Shown here: positions 18,460-27,042 of the stretch, in pieces
How the letters are laid out: each line of letters starts with the position of its first letter
Numbering within the stretch: the stretch's first letter is position 1
Made by a program: the position numbers and the translations under genes
Assembly (NCBI GenBank): GCA_021802085.1
Contig: JAKAAZ010000003.1
Span: forward strand, 1-35,023
Length of the DNA stretch: 35,023 nucleotides
Direction of reading: 5' to 3'
DNA from: Acidobacteriota bacterium
GTDB lineage: Bacteria; Acidobacteriota; Terriglobia; Terriglobales; Acidobacteriaceae
Notes under the pieces: generated by a model
The model's database searches: none
Seen by the model: only the letters and a program-made list of their open reading frames with translations
What the model was told of the DNA's origin: nothing

Positions 18460-20172
18460 TTAGCCGAGCGCCTTCTCTACCGCGTCGGCGAGGTACTTGA
18501 GACCTGCTTTCACATCCTTGCCGAGATGGGCGCGCAGGGCGCGACGTCCCCGCTGCTGCAACACGCTCAAATCCCCTGCGGCCTGCGCGTCGATGACTAC
18601 ACCGAAGGTATATTTCTGTTCTGGGATGGCCAGGTCCCGCGCATGGTCGGCTGTCACCTGAAGAAATACTCCGGTGTTGGGGCCGCCTTTGTAATCCTGT
18701 CCGGTGGAGTGCAGGAAGCGCGGACCGAAGCCGAGACAGGTCGCCACCCGCTTCTTGTCCCGAACCGCATGGCGCAACTGTTGCAGAGTTTTTTCGTGCT
18801 CGCGGTCGCGCTGTATGAATCCCAGTACGGCGAAATAATCTCCTGCCTTGATTTGCGCCAGATGCGCGCGCAAATATCCGATCAGGTCCGGCTGCCCGAC
18901 GTCTTGCGCGCCATGGAGAACCGCCGCATAGCTGGAATCGGCAAATAATTTGACGCGGCCATCGTCGAAGATCGGCGTCTCGATCGGCACCTTGCCGGTC
19001 TTTTCGTATTCGTCGGTCAGGCGCCTCGTTTCAATCTTCGCGGCCTCGACGTCGGGCTGATTGAACGCGTCGATGCCGATGACTGACCCGGCGACGGCAG
19101 TCGCGATCTCCCAGGTAAAAAATTGCCCGGCGGCATCGTAGACATCGCGCATCGCCAGGCGAACGACCGGCTGCCCGGCCTTCTCCAGCTTCTCCACGCC
19201 CGCATCGAGGCGGGCATTGTCCGCGCCCTCCAGCCGGACGTAGGCAAAAATTCGATCCTCGCCATAGCGATCGGGGGCGGCGATTTCTTCCAGATCCACC
19301 GGCGTAATGCCCTTGCCCTGTTTGCCGGTCGACTCGGCAATCAGTTGCTCAAACCACGCTCCCATGTCGTAGATGGCGGGCGACGTGAAGAACGTAATCT
19401 TGTCGCGCCCGGCGTTGGCGGCGACGCCCAAAATCAACCCAAGCTGTGCTCCTGGATTTTTCTTTACATCTGTCGCATGGCAGGCATCGACGGCGGACTT
19501 CGCTTTGGGCAGGAACTTCTCCACATCCAGGCCCATCACAGCGGCGGGAACGATACCGAAATTGGAGAGCGCGGAATAGCGCCCGCCTATCTGAGGATCG
19601 CCAAAAAAAATGTGGCGGAATCCATCCGCCTTCGCGACCTGCTCCATGTGCGAGCCGGGATCGGTGACGGCGATGAAGTGCTTGCCCGCCTCCACGCCGA
19701 CAGCTTCCTTCATGCGCGCCATGAAGTATTGCTTGAGGACATTCGGCTCCAGAGTTGAGCCGGATTTGCTGGACACAATGACGACGGTCTTTTTCAGGTC
19801 GACACTTTGCTCGGCGGCACGCACCTGGGCCGGATCGGTGGAATCGACAATGGACAGACGCGGAAATCCATCCTGCCGGCCGAACGTCTCCGCCAGCACC
19901 TCGGGACAGAGACTGGAACCGCCCATGCCGAGGAGCAGGGCATACTGGAAGCCGGCTGTCTGAATGTCACGAGCCAGAGCGCGAAATTCGACCAGGCATT
20001 TTTGCTGACGCTCCACAATATCCAGCCAGCCCAGCCACTTCGATTCATCCTGGTTCGTCCACAGGGCCGCATCGCGCGCCCACAGGCGACTGATTTTTCC
20101 ATTCTGCCAATCAGCGACGGCGGCGGAAAAATCCTGCTCAAGTTTTGCCGGAAGCGTATAGCGAAATTCCAT
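18460..20172 (-). CDS. pgi: Glucose-6-phosphate isomerase, resembling the C-terminal half of fused transaldolase/Pgi proteins
   Basis: LLLGMGGSSLCPEVL, VIVSSKSGSTLEPN, FFGDPQIGGRYSALSNFG. Confidence 0.9.
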   Translation of the reverse strand: MEFRYTLPAKLEQDFSAAVADWQNGKISRLWARDAALWTNQDESKWLGWLDIVERQQKCLVEFRALARDIQTAGFQYALLLGMGGSSLCPEVLAETFGRQDGFPRLSIVDSTDPAQVRAAEQSVDLKKTVVIVSSKSGSTLEPNVLKQYFMARMKEAVGVEAGKHFIAVTDPGSHMEQVAKADGFRHIFFGDPQIGGRYSALSNFGIVPAAVMGLDVEKFLPKAKSAVDACHATDVKKNPGAQLGLILGVAANAGRDKITFFTSPAIYDMGAWFEQLIAESTGKQGKGITPVDLEEIAAPDRYGEDRIFAYVRLEGADNARLDAGVEKLEKAGQPVVRLAMRDVYDAAGQFFTWEIATAVAGSVIGIDAFNQPDVEAAKIETRRLTDEYEKTGKVPIETPIFDDGRVKLFADSSYAAVLHGAQDVGQPDLIGYLRAHLAQIKAGDYFAVLGFIQRDREHEKTLQQLRHAVRDKKRVATCLGFGPRFLHSTGQDYKGGPNTGVFLQVTADHARDLAIPEQKYTFGVVIDAQAAGDLSVLQQRGRRALRAHLGKDVKAGLKYLADAVEKALG

Positions 20173-20429
20173 AGTGTCGCGCTCTCTTCGGTTCTTTAGG
20201 ATTCTGTTGCGTACATCTCGATCGTTTCGTCTTTAATGATAGATGCGCTGGGCGGAGGATAGGAAGCGGCGCACCTAAGATCGGCGGCGAAGCAGTCCGG
20301 ATTTAGAATGAGAAAAGAAGCAGTTGACTCGAGGATTGTTGTCGGGCACGATGCCGTGCGCCCAGAGCACGGGCGTTTGTCACTCACCGCGATCGCTGCC
20401 ACCCAAGCGTACGAAGGAGCAATTTTACA

Positions 20430-20855
20430 ATGGACATCGAAACAATCGACCAGCAATATAGCCAGCTGCAGAACTCGTCGCAGCAGGTGTTTCAGGAGAT
20501 GAAGGACCTGGCGACGAAGCTGCAGGCTGAGTCGGGGAACGGAAATCAGCAAGCTCGCGAATGGGTCCTGGACTTGAAGGAAATCGCGCTGGCGATTCAG
20601 TCGCAACAGCAGCAGACGATGAACCTGCTGCAGGCCATCCACGGCTTCGTCGCCAACCAGAACCAGGACTACAACGCCGGCGACCCGCAGCCGATGCAAA
20701 GCGGCTATGCGCAGCAAGGATTTGTTCCAGGCGCGCCCATGCAGGGGCAACAGCGCGGCGGACTCGGAGGATTTTTGCAGTCCGGATTTGGACGCGCCAT
20801 GGAGATGGGCCTTGGGTTCGGCTTGGGCGACGACTTGATCAACAAATTATTTTAG
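20430..20855 (+). CDS. Hypothetical Gln-rich protein with Gly-rich C-terminus
   Basis: 141 aa; GAAGGAG-like RBS upstream (ACGAAGGAGCAATTTTACAATG); coiled-coil-like Gln-rich N-terminal region. Confidence 0.7.
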   Translation: MDIETIDQQYSQLQNSSQQVFQEMKDLATKLQAESGNGNQQAREWVLDLKEIALAIQSQQQQTMNLLQAIHGFVANQNQDYNAGDPQPMQSGYAQQGFVPGAPMQGQQRGGLGGFLQSGFGRAMEMGLGFGLGDDLINKLF

Positions 20856-20882
20856 AGCTGGCGTCGAACACCATAAATTCTT

Positions 20883-20921
20883 CCATCACCCTCTGGATTC
20901 TTCGCTGCGCTCAGAATGACT
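20883..20921. repeat. Dispersed hairpin repeat, copy 2
   Basis: CCATCACCCTCTGGATTCTTCGCTGCGCTCAGAATGACT; flanks match 1606..1653. Confidence 0.7.
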
Positions 20922-21114
20922 CATCTCATTTTTGAGCGCAGTTTTCGTAAATCCCCATGGAGATCGGTCGCATTCAAACCATGGCGATCGATGCAGGGCA
21001 TTTGACAGGACGGCGCTTTGGTTCCGGAGGCGCACCACCGCAGGCCGCAGGCAGAGTAGCCTGCGGGGATCGCCCACAAGTTTCTGGGGGGAACACCACG
21101 GGGAATGGATTTTG

Positions 21115-21393
21115 TTATGCTCGCCGAACCAGTTGCCGCACGCGGCCGCCTTGTTCGGTGATGCCGTCCAGGACACCTTCCAGGCGGCCCAGCAGTTCAT
21201 GGCCGTCCTGCAGAAAGCCGGGAACATGCTTCCAAAGTTCCTTCATCGCTTCAGGATCCTCGGATAGAATGACCGCTGCTCCCAAACCTGAAGCTGTCAA
21301 TGCAGCCTTCTTGCGTCCGGTAAGCAACAATGCAGCTCCGGCAACCAGAGAGCCTGCCGCCAGTGCCCGCAACCAAGTCATTTCCTGTTCCAT
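21115..21393 (-). CDS. Small hypothetical protein with hydrophobic segment
   Basis: MEQEMTWLRALAAGSLVAGAALLLTGRKKAAL...; RBS AAAGGAG 8 nt upstream of ATG at 21393. Confidence 0.7.
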   Translation of the reverse strand: MEQEMTWLRALAAGSLVAGAALLLTGRKKAALTASGLGAAVILSEDPEAMKELWKHVPGFLQDGHELLGRLEGVLDGITEQGGRVRQLVRRA

Positions 21394-21569
21394 AGTCGGA
21401 TTACTCCTTTCGCAAAACTCTATCAGATAAGAGATGCGTTCGGCTGTCATTTCAGTTGCGGAAAACTGGTACGAAATCTGCATTCCGGTACGAAACCCAA
21501 TTCAGGAATTTACTTTTGCGCGGATTGGCTTGTGCGCAGAAAACTGCATACCGTTGCAAGTTCCATGAT

Positions 21570-21980
21570 TCAGGGCATTTGGATGCGCAGGAAACGATCG
21601 CGGCGTCTTTTCCGAACCGCATGCCAGGCACGCCACGCATAGATTGTAAGGTTGGCGACGCACACGGCCACGCCACAGATTGTCAGGAGCAGCACGGAGA
21701 CGTTGGGATAGACGATCAAGCCGACGTAGTGCAACAGAAAACTGCCGCGATACGGCGCCAGGCCGGCACGGCGCTGGAAAAAATCCTCCGCCATCGTCAA
21801 TGGACAAGGCCAGGGACCAATCTCCACGGCGATTCCCCATACGAGCGAGGCGAGATGGAACGCGGTCAGCCAGCAGCGGCCAGATGTCCAGAATGCGCCA
21901 AAGATCACCCACAAGATCCAGCTGAGATGCAGGCACAGCACCAGAACCACGAGGGTGTCGTCGAATTGCGCCGACCTCAT
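21570..21980 (-). CDS. DUF2784-like membrane protein
   Basis: LCLHLSWILWVIFGAF, HLASLVWGIAVEIGPWPCPLTMAEDFFQRRAG pattern. Confidence 0.8.
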   Translation of the reverse strand: MRSAQFDDTLVVLVLCLHLSWILWVIFGAFWTSGRCWLTAFHLASLVWGIAVEIGPWPCPLTMAEDFFQRRAGLAPYRGSFLLHYVGLIVYPNVSVLLLTICGVAVCVANLTIYAWRAWHAVRKRRRDRFLRIQMP

Positions 21981-22124
21981 AGCATCATTTTTTCATGCTT
22001 CGAGACTGCGCTCAATCAATGCCCAATGCCATCGGCGAAAAACGCGCCGGGGAGTTTTTTGCCGCGCAGCCGCGGCTCCTGCTACGCTCAGACGTTGGAA
22101 AGTTTCGCACAAGGAGAGTCTCGT

Positions 22125-22709
22125 ATGAAAATGAAGAATCTTGCCGTACTCTCAGTTCTCCTCGTTGGCATCGCGCTGTTGGGGACGCCCCGCTTGCATG
22201 CGCAAGCGACCATGGCCGGGGACCAAGCAGCTCCCACAGATACACCAGCCGGCGCAATCGACCAATTGTTAGGCAAAGTCGAGGGGGAGATGGTTCCGCT
22301 GGTCGAAGCCATGCCCGCGGATAAATTCAACTTTGCTCCCACCAATGGAAATTTTACGGGCGTGCGTACATTCGAGGAGCAAGTCAAGCATGTCACAGGC
22401 GCCAATTACATGATGTTCGGCGCTGCCGCTTCGATCAAGCCGACCGATATGCCGGATATGAAAACTTTGAAGACGAAAGAGCAGATGGTGCAGGCGCTGA
22501 AAGATTCGTTCGCGTTTGCGCACAAGGCCATCGCGACGCTGGACGCGGACAATGCCATGGAAGTCGTGAAGCCGGTCGATGGGGTCGACACCCGGGCGGG
22601 AATCATGTTGTTCGCCATCATTCACATGAACGACCACTTTGGCCAGATGGTGGAATATCTACGCATGAACGGCATTGTCCCGCCATCGAGCCTTCCCAAG
22701 AGCAAGTAA
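22125..22709 (+). CDS. Secreted DinB-like protein
   Basis: AAGGAGAG RBS and ATG at 22125; signal peptide MKMKNLAVLSVLLVGIALLGTPRLHAQ; His pattern (KHVTGA...IIHMNDHFGQMVEYLRMNGIVPPSS). Confidence 0.88.
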   Translation: MKMKNLAVLSVLLVGIALLGTPRLHAQATMAGDQAAPTDTPAGAIDQLLGKVEGEMVPLVEAMPADKFNFAPTNGNFTGVRTFEEQVKHVTGANYMMFGAAASIKPTDMPDMKTLKTKEQMVQALKDSFAFAHKAIATLDADNAMEVVKPVDGVDTRAGIMLFAIIHMNDHFGQMVEYLRMNGIVPPSSLPKSK

Positions 22710-22753
22710 GCCCGCAGAGAAGGCCGCGTGGCCGCATCCATCCCTTCAACTCC

Positions 22754-22789
22754 AGGCGAGGACACGCATCGTCCAGCAAGTCCTCGCCT
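22754..22789 (+). terminator. Hairpin AGGCGAGGAC-N16-GTCCTCGCCT downstream of the DinB gene, candidate terminator
   Basis: Perfect 10-bp inverted repeat; a short TTTT follows at about 9 nt. Confidence 0.45.
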
Positions 22790-23057
22790 GCGTCCCTGTT
22801 TTGGCGACGCGAACATCCGCGACGCACGAGCAGGAGAGAACGCGAATTCCTGTCTACCTTCCTGTTCCTTTTTCATGGCGCACGCGAACCGCGCGCCGGA
22901 ATCGGCCCCATTCCACGGCCACGCCGATCAGTCAACCTAAACCCAGGCCCCAACGTCTAAACCTGTAGGAAAGATTTTCAGGCAACTATCCGCACGCTGC
23001 TTGTTCTTGCCACGGCGAATTCCCACGGACGTTCCCACTCGAAGGAGTTGTTGAATC

Positions 23058-23318
23058 ATGGTCAGTCACTGTGCAAACCCCCAATGCCTGAAGCCGCTCC
23101 ATTATCTGCGCGAAGGAAAAGTTTTTTTATTCACCGGAAGAAATACCTCAAAAGGGAAATCGACGCTTCCTCGTCTCGAACATTACTGGCTTTGCGGGGC
23201 CTGTGCGAAGGAATGGACGTTGATGATCGACGAAGAGAACGGCGTGCAGTTGCTGGAAAGGAAGCGTCGGCGCGCTCGAACTGCCCTCGTCGCGCCATCG
23301 GCGGTACCCGCGCTGTAG
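23058..23318 (+). CDS. Small hypothetical protein with Cys pairs, possible zinc binding
   Basis: CANPQC...CGAC; RBS AAGGAG upstream of ATG at 23058. Confidence 0.7.
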   Translation: MVSHCANPQCLKPLHYLREGKVFLFTGRNTSKGKSTLPRLEHYWLCGACAKEWTLMIDEENGVQLLERKRRRARTALVAPSAVPAL

Positions 23319-23423
23319 CTCCGTTTCGCTGAACCTTGAGACGTTTGGATGGACCGTGGTTCTTCAGCGAAGGGGCCAGCGCGAAATGCTCGTTCAGGGA
23401 ACGCAACTGCTATCGGAAACTGT

Positions 23424-24230
23424 CTATGCCTTGGCCACCGGTGCGGCGCTCTTTTTGTGACAGGCCCCGCACTGACTCAGGCCGGCATCCTGATATGGGT
23501 CGGCCCGATAGCATCCGGCCAGTGAGTAGACGCGGACTTTCAATAAATCTTCCAGCATCTTCAATCCATCTTTCAGATAGCTGATCCGGGATCGCTCGTC
23601 ATGTCCCCAGGTGACGGGCACTTCGTCGATGCGCATTCCCAACCGCAAGGCGATATAGAGGATCTCAGGATCGAATCCCCAGCGTTCGATTCGTTGGCGG
23701 GCGAAAATCGTTCGCGCCGCCTCCCTGCGAAATGCCTTGAATCCGCATTGGGTGTCGGCCAGCGGCAGATGCATGATCAGTCGCGTGAGCCAGTTGAAAC
23801 AGCGCCCGAAGAACCGGCGATAGATGGGCTGGCGCAATGTCTGGCGCGAGCGATCGAGCCAGCGGGAACCGATGGCGACATCGGCGCCGTCCGCGATGGC
23901 GGCAAACAGCAGTTCCGCCTCTTCAATGGGCGCCGATAGATCGGCATCGGTAAACATTACAACAGCGCCTCGCGCCTGCAGCATTCCGCTGCGCACGGAA
24001 TAGCCTTTGCCGCGATTGCCAGGGTTTTCGATGAGGCGGAGATTGGGATATTGGCGAGCGGCCGCGGACACGATGGCCGCGGTCCGATCTCGGGAACCAT
24101 CGTTGACCACCAGTACTTCGGCTACCCAATGGCGCGCCTTGACACAGTCCATCACCCGATCCAGCGTCGCGCCGATGCGCGCCTGCTCGTCAAAAGCAGG
24201 AATTACGATGCTGTATTGCGGCTCATCCAT
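23424..24230 (-). CDS. Family 2 glycosyltransferase (dolichyl-phosphate glucosyltransferase-like)
   Basis: YSIVIPAFDEQARI, VLVVNDGSRDRT, NRGKGYSVRSGML, FTDADLSAPIEE, DTQCGFKAFRREAA. Confidence 0.95.
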   Translation of the reverse strand: MDEPQYSIVIPAFDEQARIGATLDRVMDCVKARHWVAEVLVVNDGSRDRTAAIVSAAARQYPNLRLIENPGNRGKGYSVRSGMLQARGAVVMFTDADLSAPIEEAELLFAAIADGADVAIGSRWLDRSRQTLRQPIYRRFFGRCFNWLTRLIMHLPLADTQCGFKAFRREAARTIFARQRIERWGFDPEILYIALRLGMRIDEVPVTWGHDERSRISYLKDGLKMLEDLLKVRVYSLAGCYRADPYQDAGLSQCGACHKKSAAPVAKA

Positions 24231-24435
24231 GAGTCCTTCAGTCAGCTAAGGGTTCGGCAAATCCTACAATCGGGGACGGATGGCGGACATCTCCCCAATT
24301 ATGGTGGAACATTCCCCTTTCTGCAATCTTCTTGCGTCGCCAGGCCGCCTGCCGCTGGCTCCGCCGGGCATGCCGACCTGGGCTTGCGGATGGGCGAATT
24401 CAACGCAACGGCCTTTGGATGCTACACTCGCCGAT

Positions 24436-25380
24436 ATGGACGAACGAAACGGGGCGACACGCGGGCATTCCTTCTGGTTTTGGCTGAGCCTGGTGGGTGG
24501 ACTGTTCCTGCTGTTTGTTGCGCTGTTGTGGACAGCGGCGTGGTTTACGCTGCGCTCGTCCGGCACATCCACGGCGGGCTTCAGCGGTTTCGGTTCCGGT
24601 CAAATCGCAGTGGTGGATCTGAAGGGCGTGATTCTTTCAGCGGACGACACGGACGAACAGTTGGAGAAATTCAACCACGACGATTCCGTGAAGGCCATCA
24701 TTCTGCATATTGACTCTCCCGGCGGCGGCGCGGCCGCCTCGCAGGAGATTTATCACGAAGTCTTGCGGATCCGCAGCCAACACAAGAAGCGGATTGTGGC
24801 ATCCATTGAGAGCGTCGGCGCAAGCGGCGCGTACTACATCGCAACCGCGACAGACCGCATCTATGCCAACCAGGCGAGCATTGTCGGCAGTGTCGGCGTC
24901 ATCATGCAGTGGATCAATTACGGCGGCCTGCTGAAGTGGGCCAAGCTGAAAGATGTGACCCTGAAGGCGGGCGCGCTCAAAGATGCAGGCTCTCCCACGC
25001 GCGACCTGACGCCGGCGGAGCAGGCCTATTTTCAAGGCCTAATCGACAACATGCACATGCAGTTCATTCAGGATGTGGCGGCTGGACGGCGGTTGCCGGT
25101 GAAAGACATCCAAGGCTTGGCAACCGGCCAGGTGTGGACCGGGGAGCAGGCGCTGGGATTGCACTTGATCGACCAGACCGGCGGATTTCGCGTGGCCTTG
25201 CTCGGCACCGCCCGCGCTGTGGGCATCAAGGGCGAGCCTCAAATTGTCCGTCCTCGCGAGCCTCATCCCGGGTTGATCGACCTGGTGTTGGGAACGAACT
25301 CGAACCTCCAGTTTCCCAATCCGGGAGAATTGCAATCGCTGCTGGAAAAGAGCCCCGGATTCTATTTTTTGTGGCAATAG
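24436..25380 (+). CDS. sppA: Signal peptide peptidase SppA (S49 family)
   Basis: N-terminal TM segment, HIDSPGGGAAASQEIY, SVGASGAYYIATATD, ANQASIVGSVGVI. Confidence 0.95.
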   Translation: MDERNGATRGHSFWFWLSLVGGLFLLFVALLWTAAWFTLRSSGTSTAGFSGFGSGQIAVVDLKGVILSADDTDEQLEKFNHDDSVKAIILHIDSPGGGAAASQEIYHEVLRIRSQHKKRIVASIESVGASGAYYIATATDRIYANQASIVGSVGVIMQWINYGGLLKWAKLKDVTLKAGALKDAGSPTRDLTPAEQAYFQGLIDNMHMQFIQDVAAGRRLPVKDIQGLATGQVWTGEQALGLHLIDQTGGFRVALLGTARAVGIKGEPQIVRPREPHPGLIDLVLGTNSNLQFPNPGELQSLLEKSPGFYFLWQ

Positions 25381-25447
25381 GTTATTGCGATACCGATGCG
25401 CAATCCCCAGGTTGCATCCTATACTTTGAAAATGAAAGGGTCTGTTT

Positions 25448-25789
25448 ATGACAAAAGCCGATCTTGTAGTGGACGTGATGCGACTGGGGGACCTGACGCG
25501 TACCGATGCGGAAACGATCATCGAAACCATCTTTGATTCCGTCGTGGCGGCGCTGCGCTCCGGCGATAAGATCGAGATTCGCGGCTTCGGCAGCTTCCGG
25601 ACGCGGCAGCGCAATCCTCGCATCGGCCGCAATCCCAAGACGGGGGCGCGCGTCGAGGTACCCTCCAAACGCGTCCCGTATTTCAAGCCCAGCAAGGATT
25701 TGCGCGATCTGGTGAACCACCAGGCGGCGGGCGAAGGCGACAGCGTTCCTGCGCCTGACGAGCCGGCCGCCGATAATCCCACTGCGTGA
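25448..25789 (+). CDS. HU/IHF family DNA-binding protein
   Basis: MTKADLVVDV..., GDKIEIRGFGSFRTRQRNPRIGRNPKTG, PYFKPSKDLRDLVN. Confidence 0.96.
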   Translation: MTKADLVVDVMRLGDLTRTDAETIIETIFDSVVAALRSGDKIEIRGFGSFRTRQRNPRIGRNPKTGARVEVPSKRVPYFKPSKDLRDLVNHQAAGEGDSVPAPDEPAADNPTA

Positions 25790-26055
25790 GCGGCCTCACG
25801 GAAGAAGAAAAAGAATCTTTGAAATTCCGCCTGCTTCCGCCAACGCCTGGGCCAGCTCGTACAGCCGTTTCGGGTTCGGCTGCGACCAGACCTGCTGAAC
25901 GCGAAGGCCTTTTCCCTCCTCCCGGCGGGAACATCACTGAATCCATCCGATAGAAAGCGCGCAGCGAAGAGAGCGAAGAGATTGTTGCTTGCCGTAGGAG
26001 CATTCGCCTGGATGGGCAAATCGATGGCAAGAGGCGGAAGATCGTCGCCAATGCG

Positions 26056-26376
26056 ATGAACGCCGTATCATTTTTCATGCACCTCGCAGTCCTGACGATT
26101 GAGTTGAAACTGGAATATGCGCGCTCGCTGAAGGACCGACGCCAATGCGTTCGAAGCCTGAAGGATTCCCTGCGCCACGGCTTCAACGTGTCGGTGGCGG
26201 AACTGGACGAAGTTGTAGTGTGGCAGCGGGCTACGGTGGGCATTGCCTGCATTTCGCATTCCCGCGATTACCTGCGGGGACAAATGCGGGAGGTCGAGGA
26301 CGCTTGCATTCGAATTGCCGAAAATCACGGTGCCCATGTCAGCGACAGCTTCGTGGAATTCTTCCCGGAAGAATGA
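26056..26376 (+). CDS. DUF503/YlxP-like protein
   Basis: MHLAVLTIELKLEYARSLKDRRQCVRSLKDSLRHGFNVSVAE; lies before rbfA. Internal Met (MHLAV) may be the true start. Confidence 0.88.
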   Translation: MNAVSFFMHLAVLTIELKLEYARSLKDRRQCVRSLKDSLRHGFNVSVAELDEVVVWQRATVGIACISHSRDYLRGQMREVEDACIRIAENHGAHVSDSFVEFFPEE

Positions 26377-26598
26377 AGGATGGGCGCGATGGTTGGTGAG
26401 AGCGGAACGAAGGTCCGGGCCGGTTTCCGCATCGATGGAGGCATGGATTCCTTGAGGAAATATATTGTTGACGACATTTACTTCGACCCACGGCAACAGG
26501 ATTTCCGCTTGGGTCGTGCAAATATTTGATATTCTCATTCGTTTGCAGGATTCTTGCCGGAACAGTCTTGATCCGGCGGAATCGAGAGAGGTGACACG

Positions 26599-27042
26599 AT
26601 GCCAGAACAACGCGGACGCACCTATCACCAGAATCGCGTGGCCGAGACGTTGCGCGAGGAAATCAGCGCCATGCTGGAAGGCCAGTTGAGCGACCCACGC
26701 ATCAACTTCGGCTACGTCAGTGAAGTTGTGATGGCGCCCGGCGGAAAGTCGGCACGCATCTACGTGGCCGTGGATGGCGATGCCAAGGACGAAGAAGAGA
26801 TGCTCGAGGGCCTGGAAGCAGCTCGCGGCTACATTCGCCACCAACTGCTGCAACGCATGGGCGTACGCCATATTCCCGAGCTGTTTTTTCAAGTGGACCA
26901 TTCGGAACCGGTCCGGGCCAGAATTGACGAACTGCTGGGCAGAGTCGAACGGCGCAACCGGCAAAAGGAAAAACTGCAACGAGAGAACGCACAGGTGACC
27001 GGGGCATTGGAACCGGAACCGAGCAAACGCGAGAGCGAATGA
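26599..27042 (+). CDS. rbfA: Ribosome-binding factor A
   Basis: NRVAETLREEISAMLEGQLSDPRINFGYVSEV, QLLQRMGVRHIPELFFQVD. Confidence 0.95.
   Translation: MPEQRGRTYHQNRVAETLREEISAMLEGQLSDPRINFGYVSEVVMAPGGKSARIYVAVDGDAKDEEEMLEGLEAARGYIRHQLLQRMGVRHIPELFFQVDHSEPVRARIDELLGRVERRNRQKEKLQRENAQVTGALEPEPSKRESE

Noticed and set aside
18146-18463. Plus- and minus-strand ORFs (105 aa and 63 aa) between the phosphoesterase and pgi genes
   Set aside because: No RBS or recognisable family; the plus-strand ORF runs into the pgi 3' end. Left as intergenic.
21456-22124. Upstream part of plus-strand ORF 21456..22709
   Set aside because: Overlaps the DUF2784 gene antisense. The DinB-like protein has its own RBS, ATG and signal peptide at 22125.
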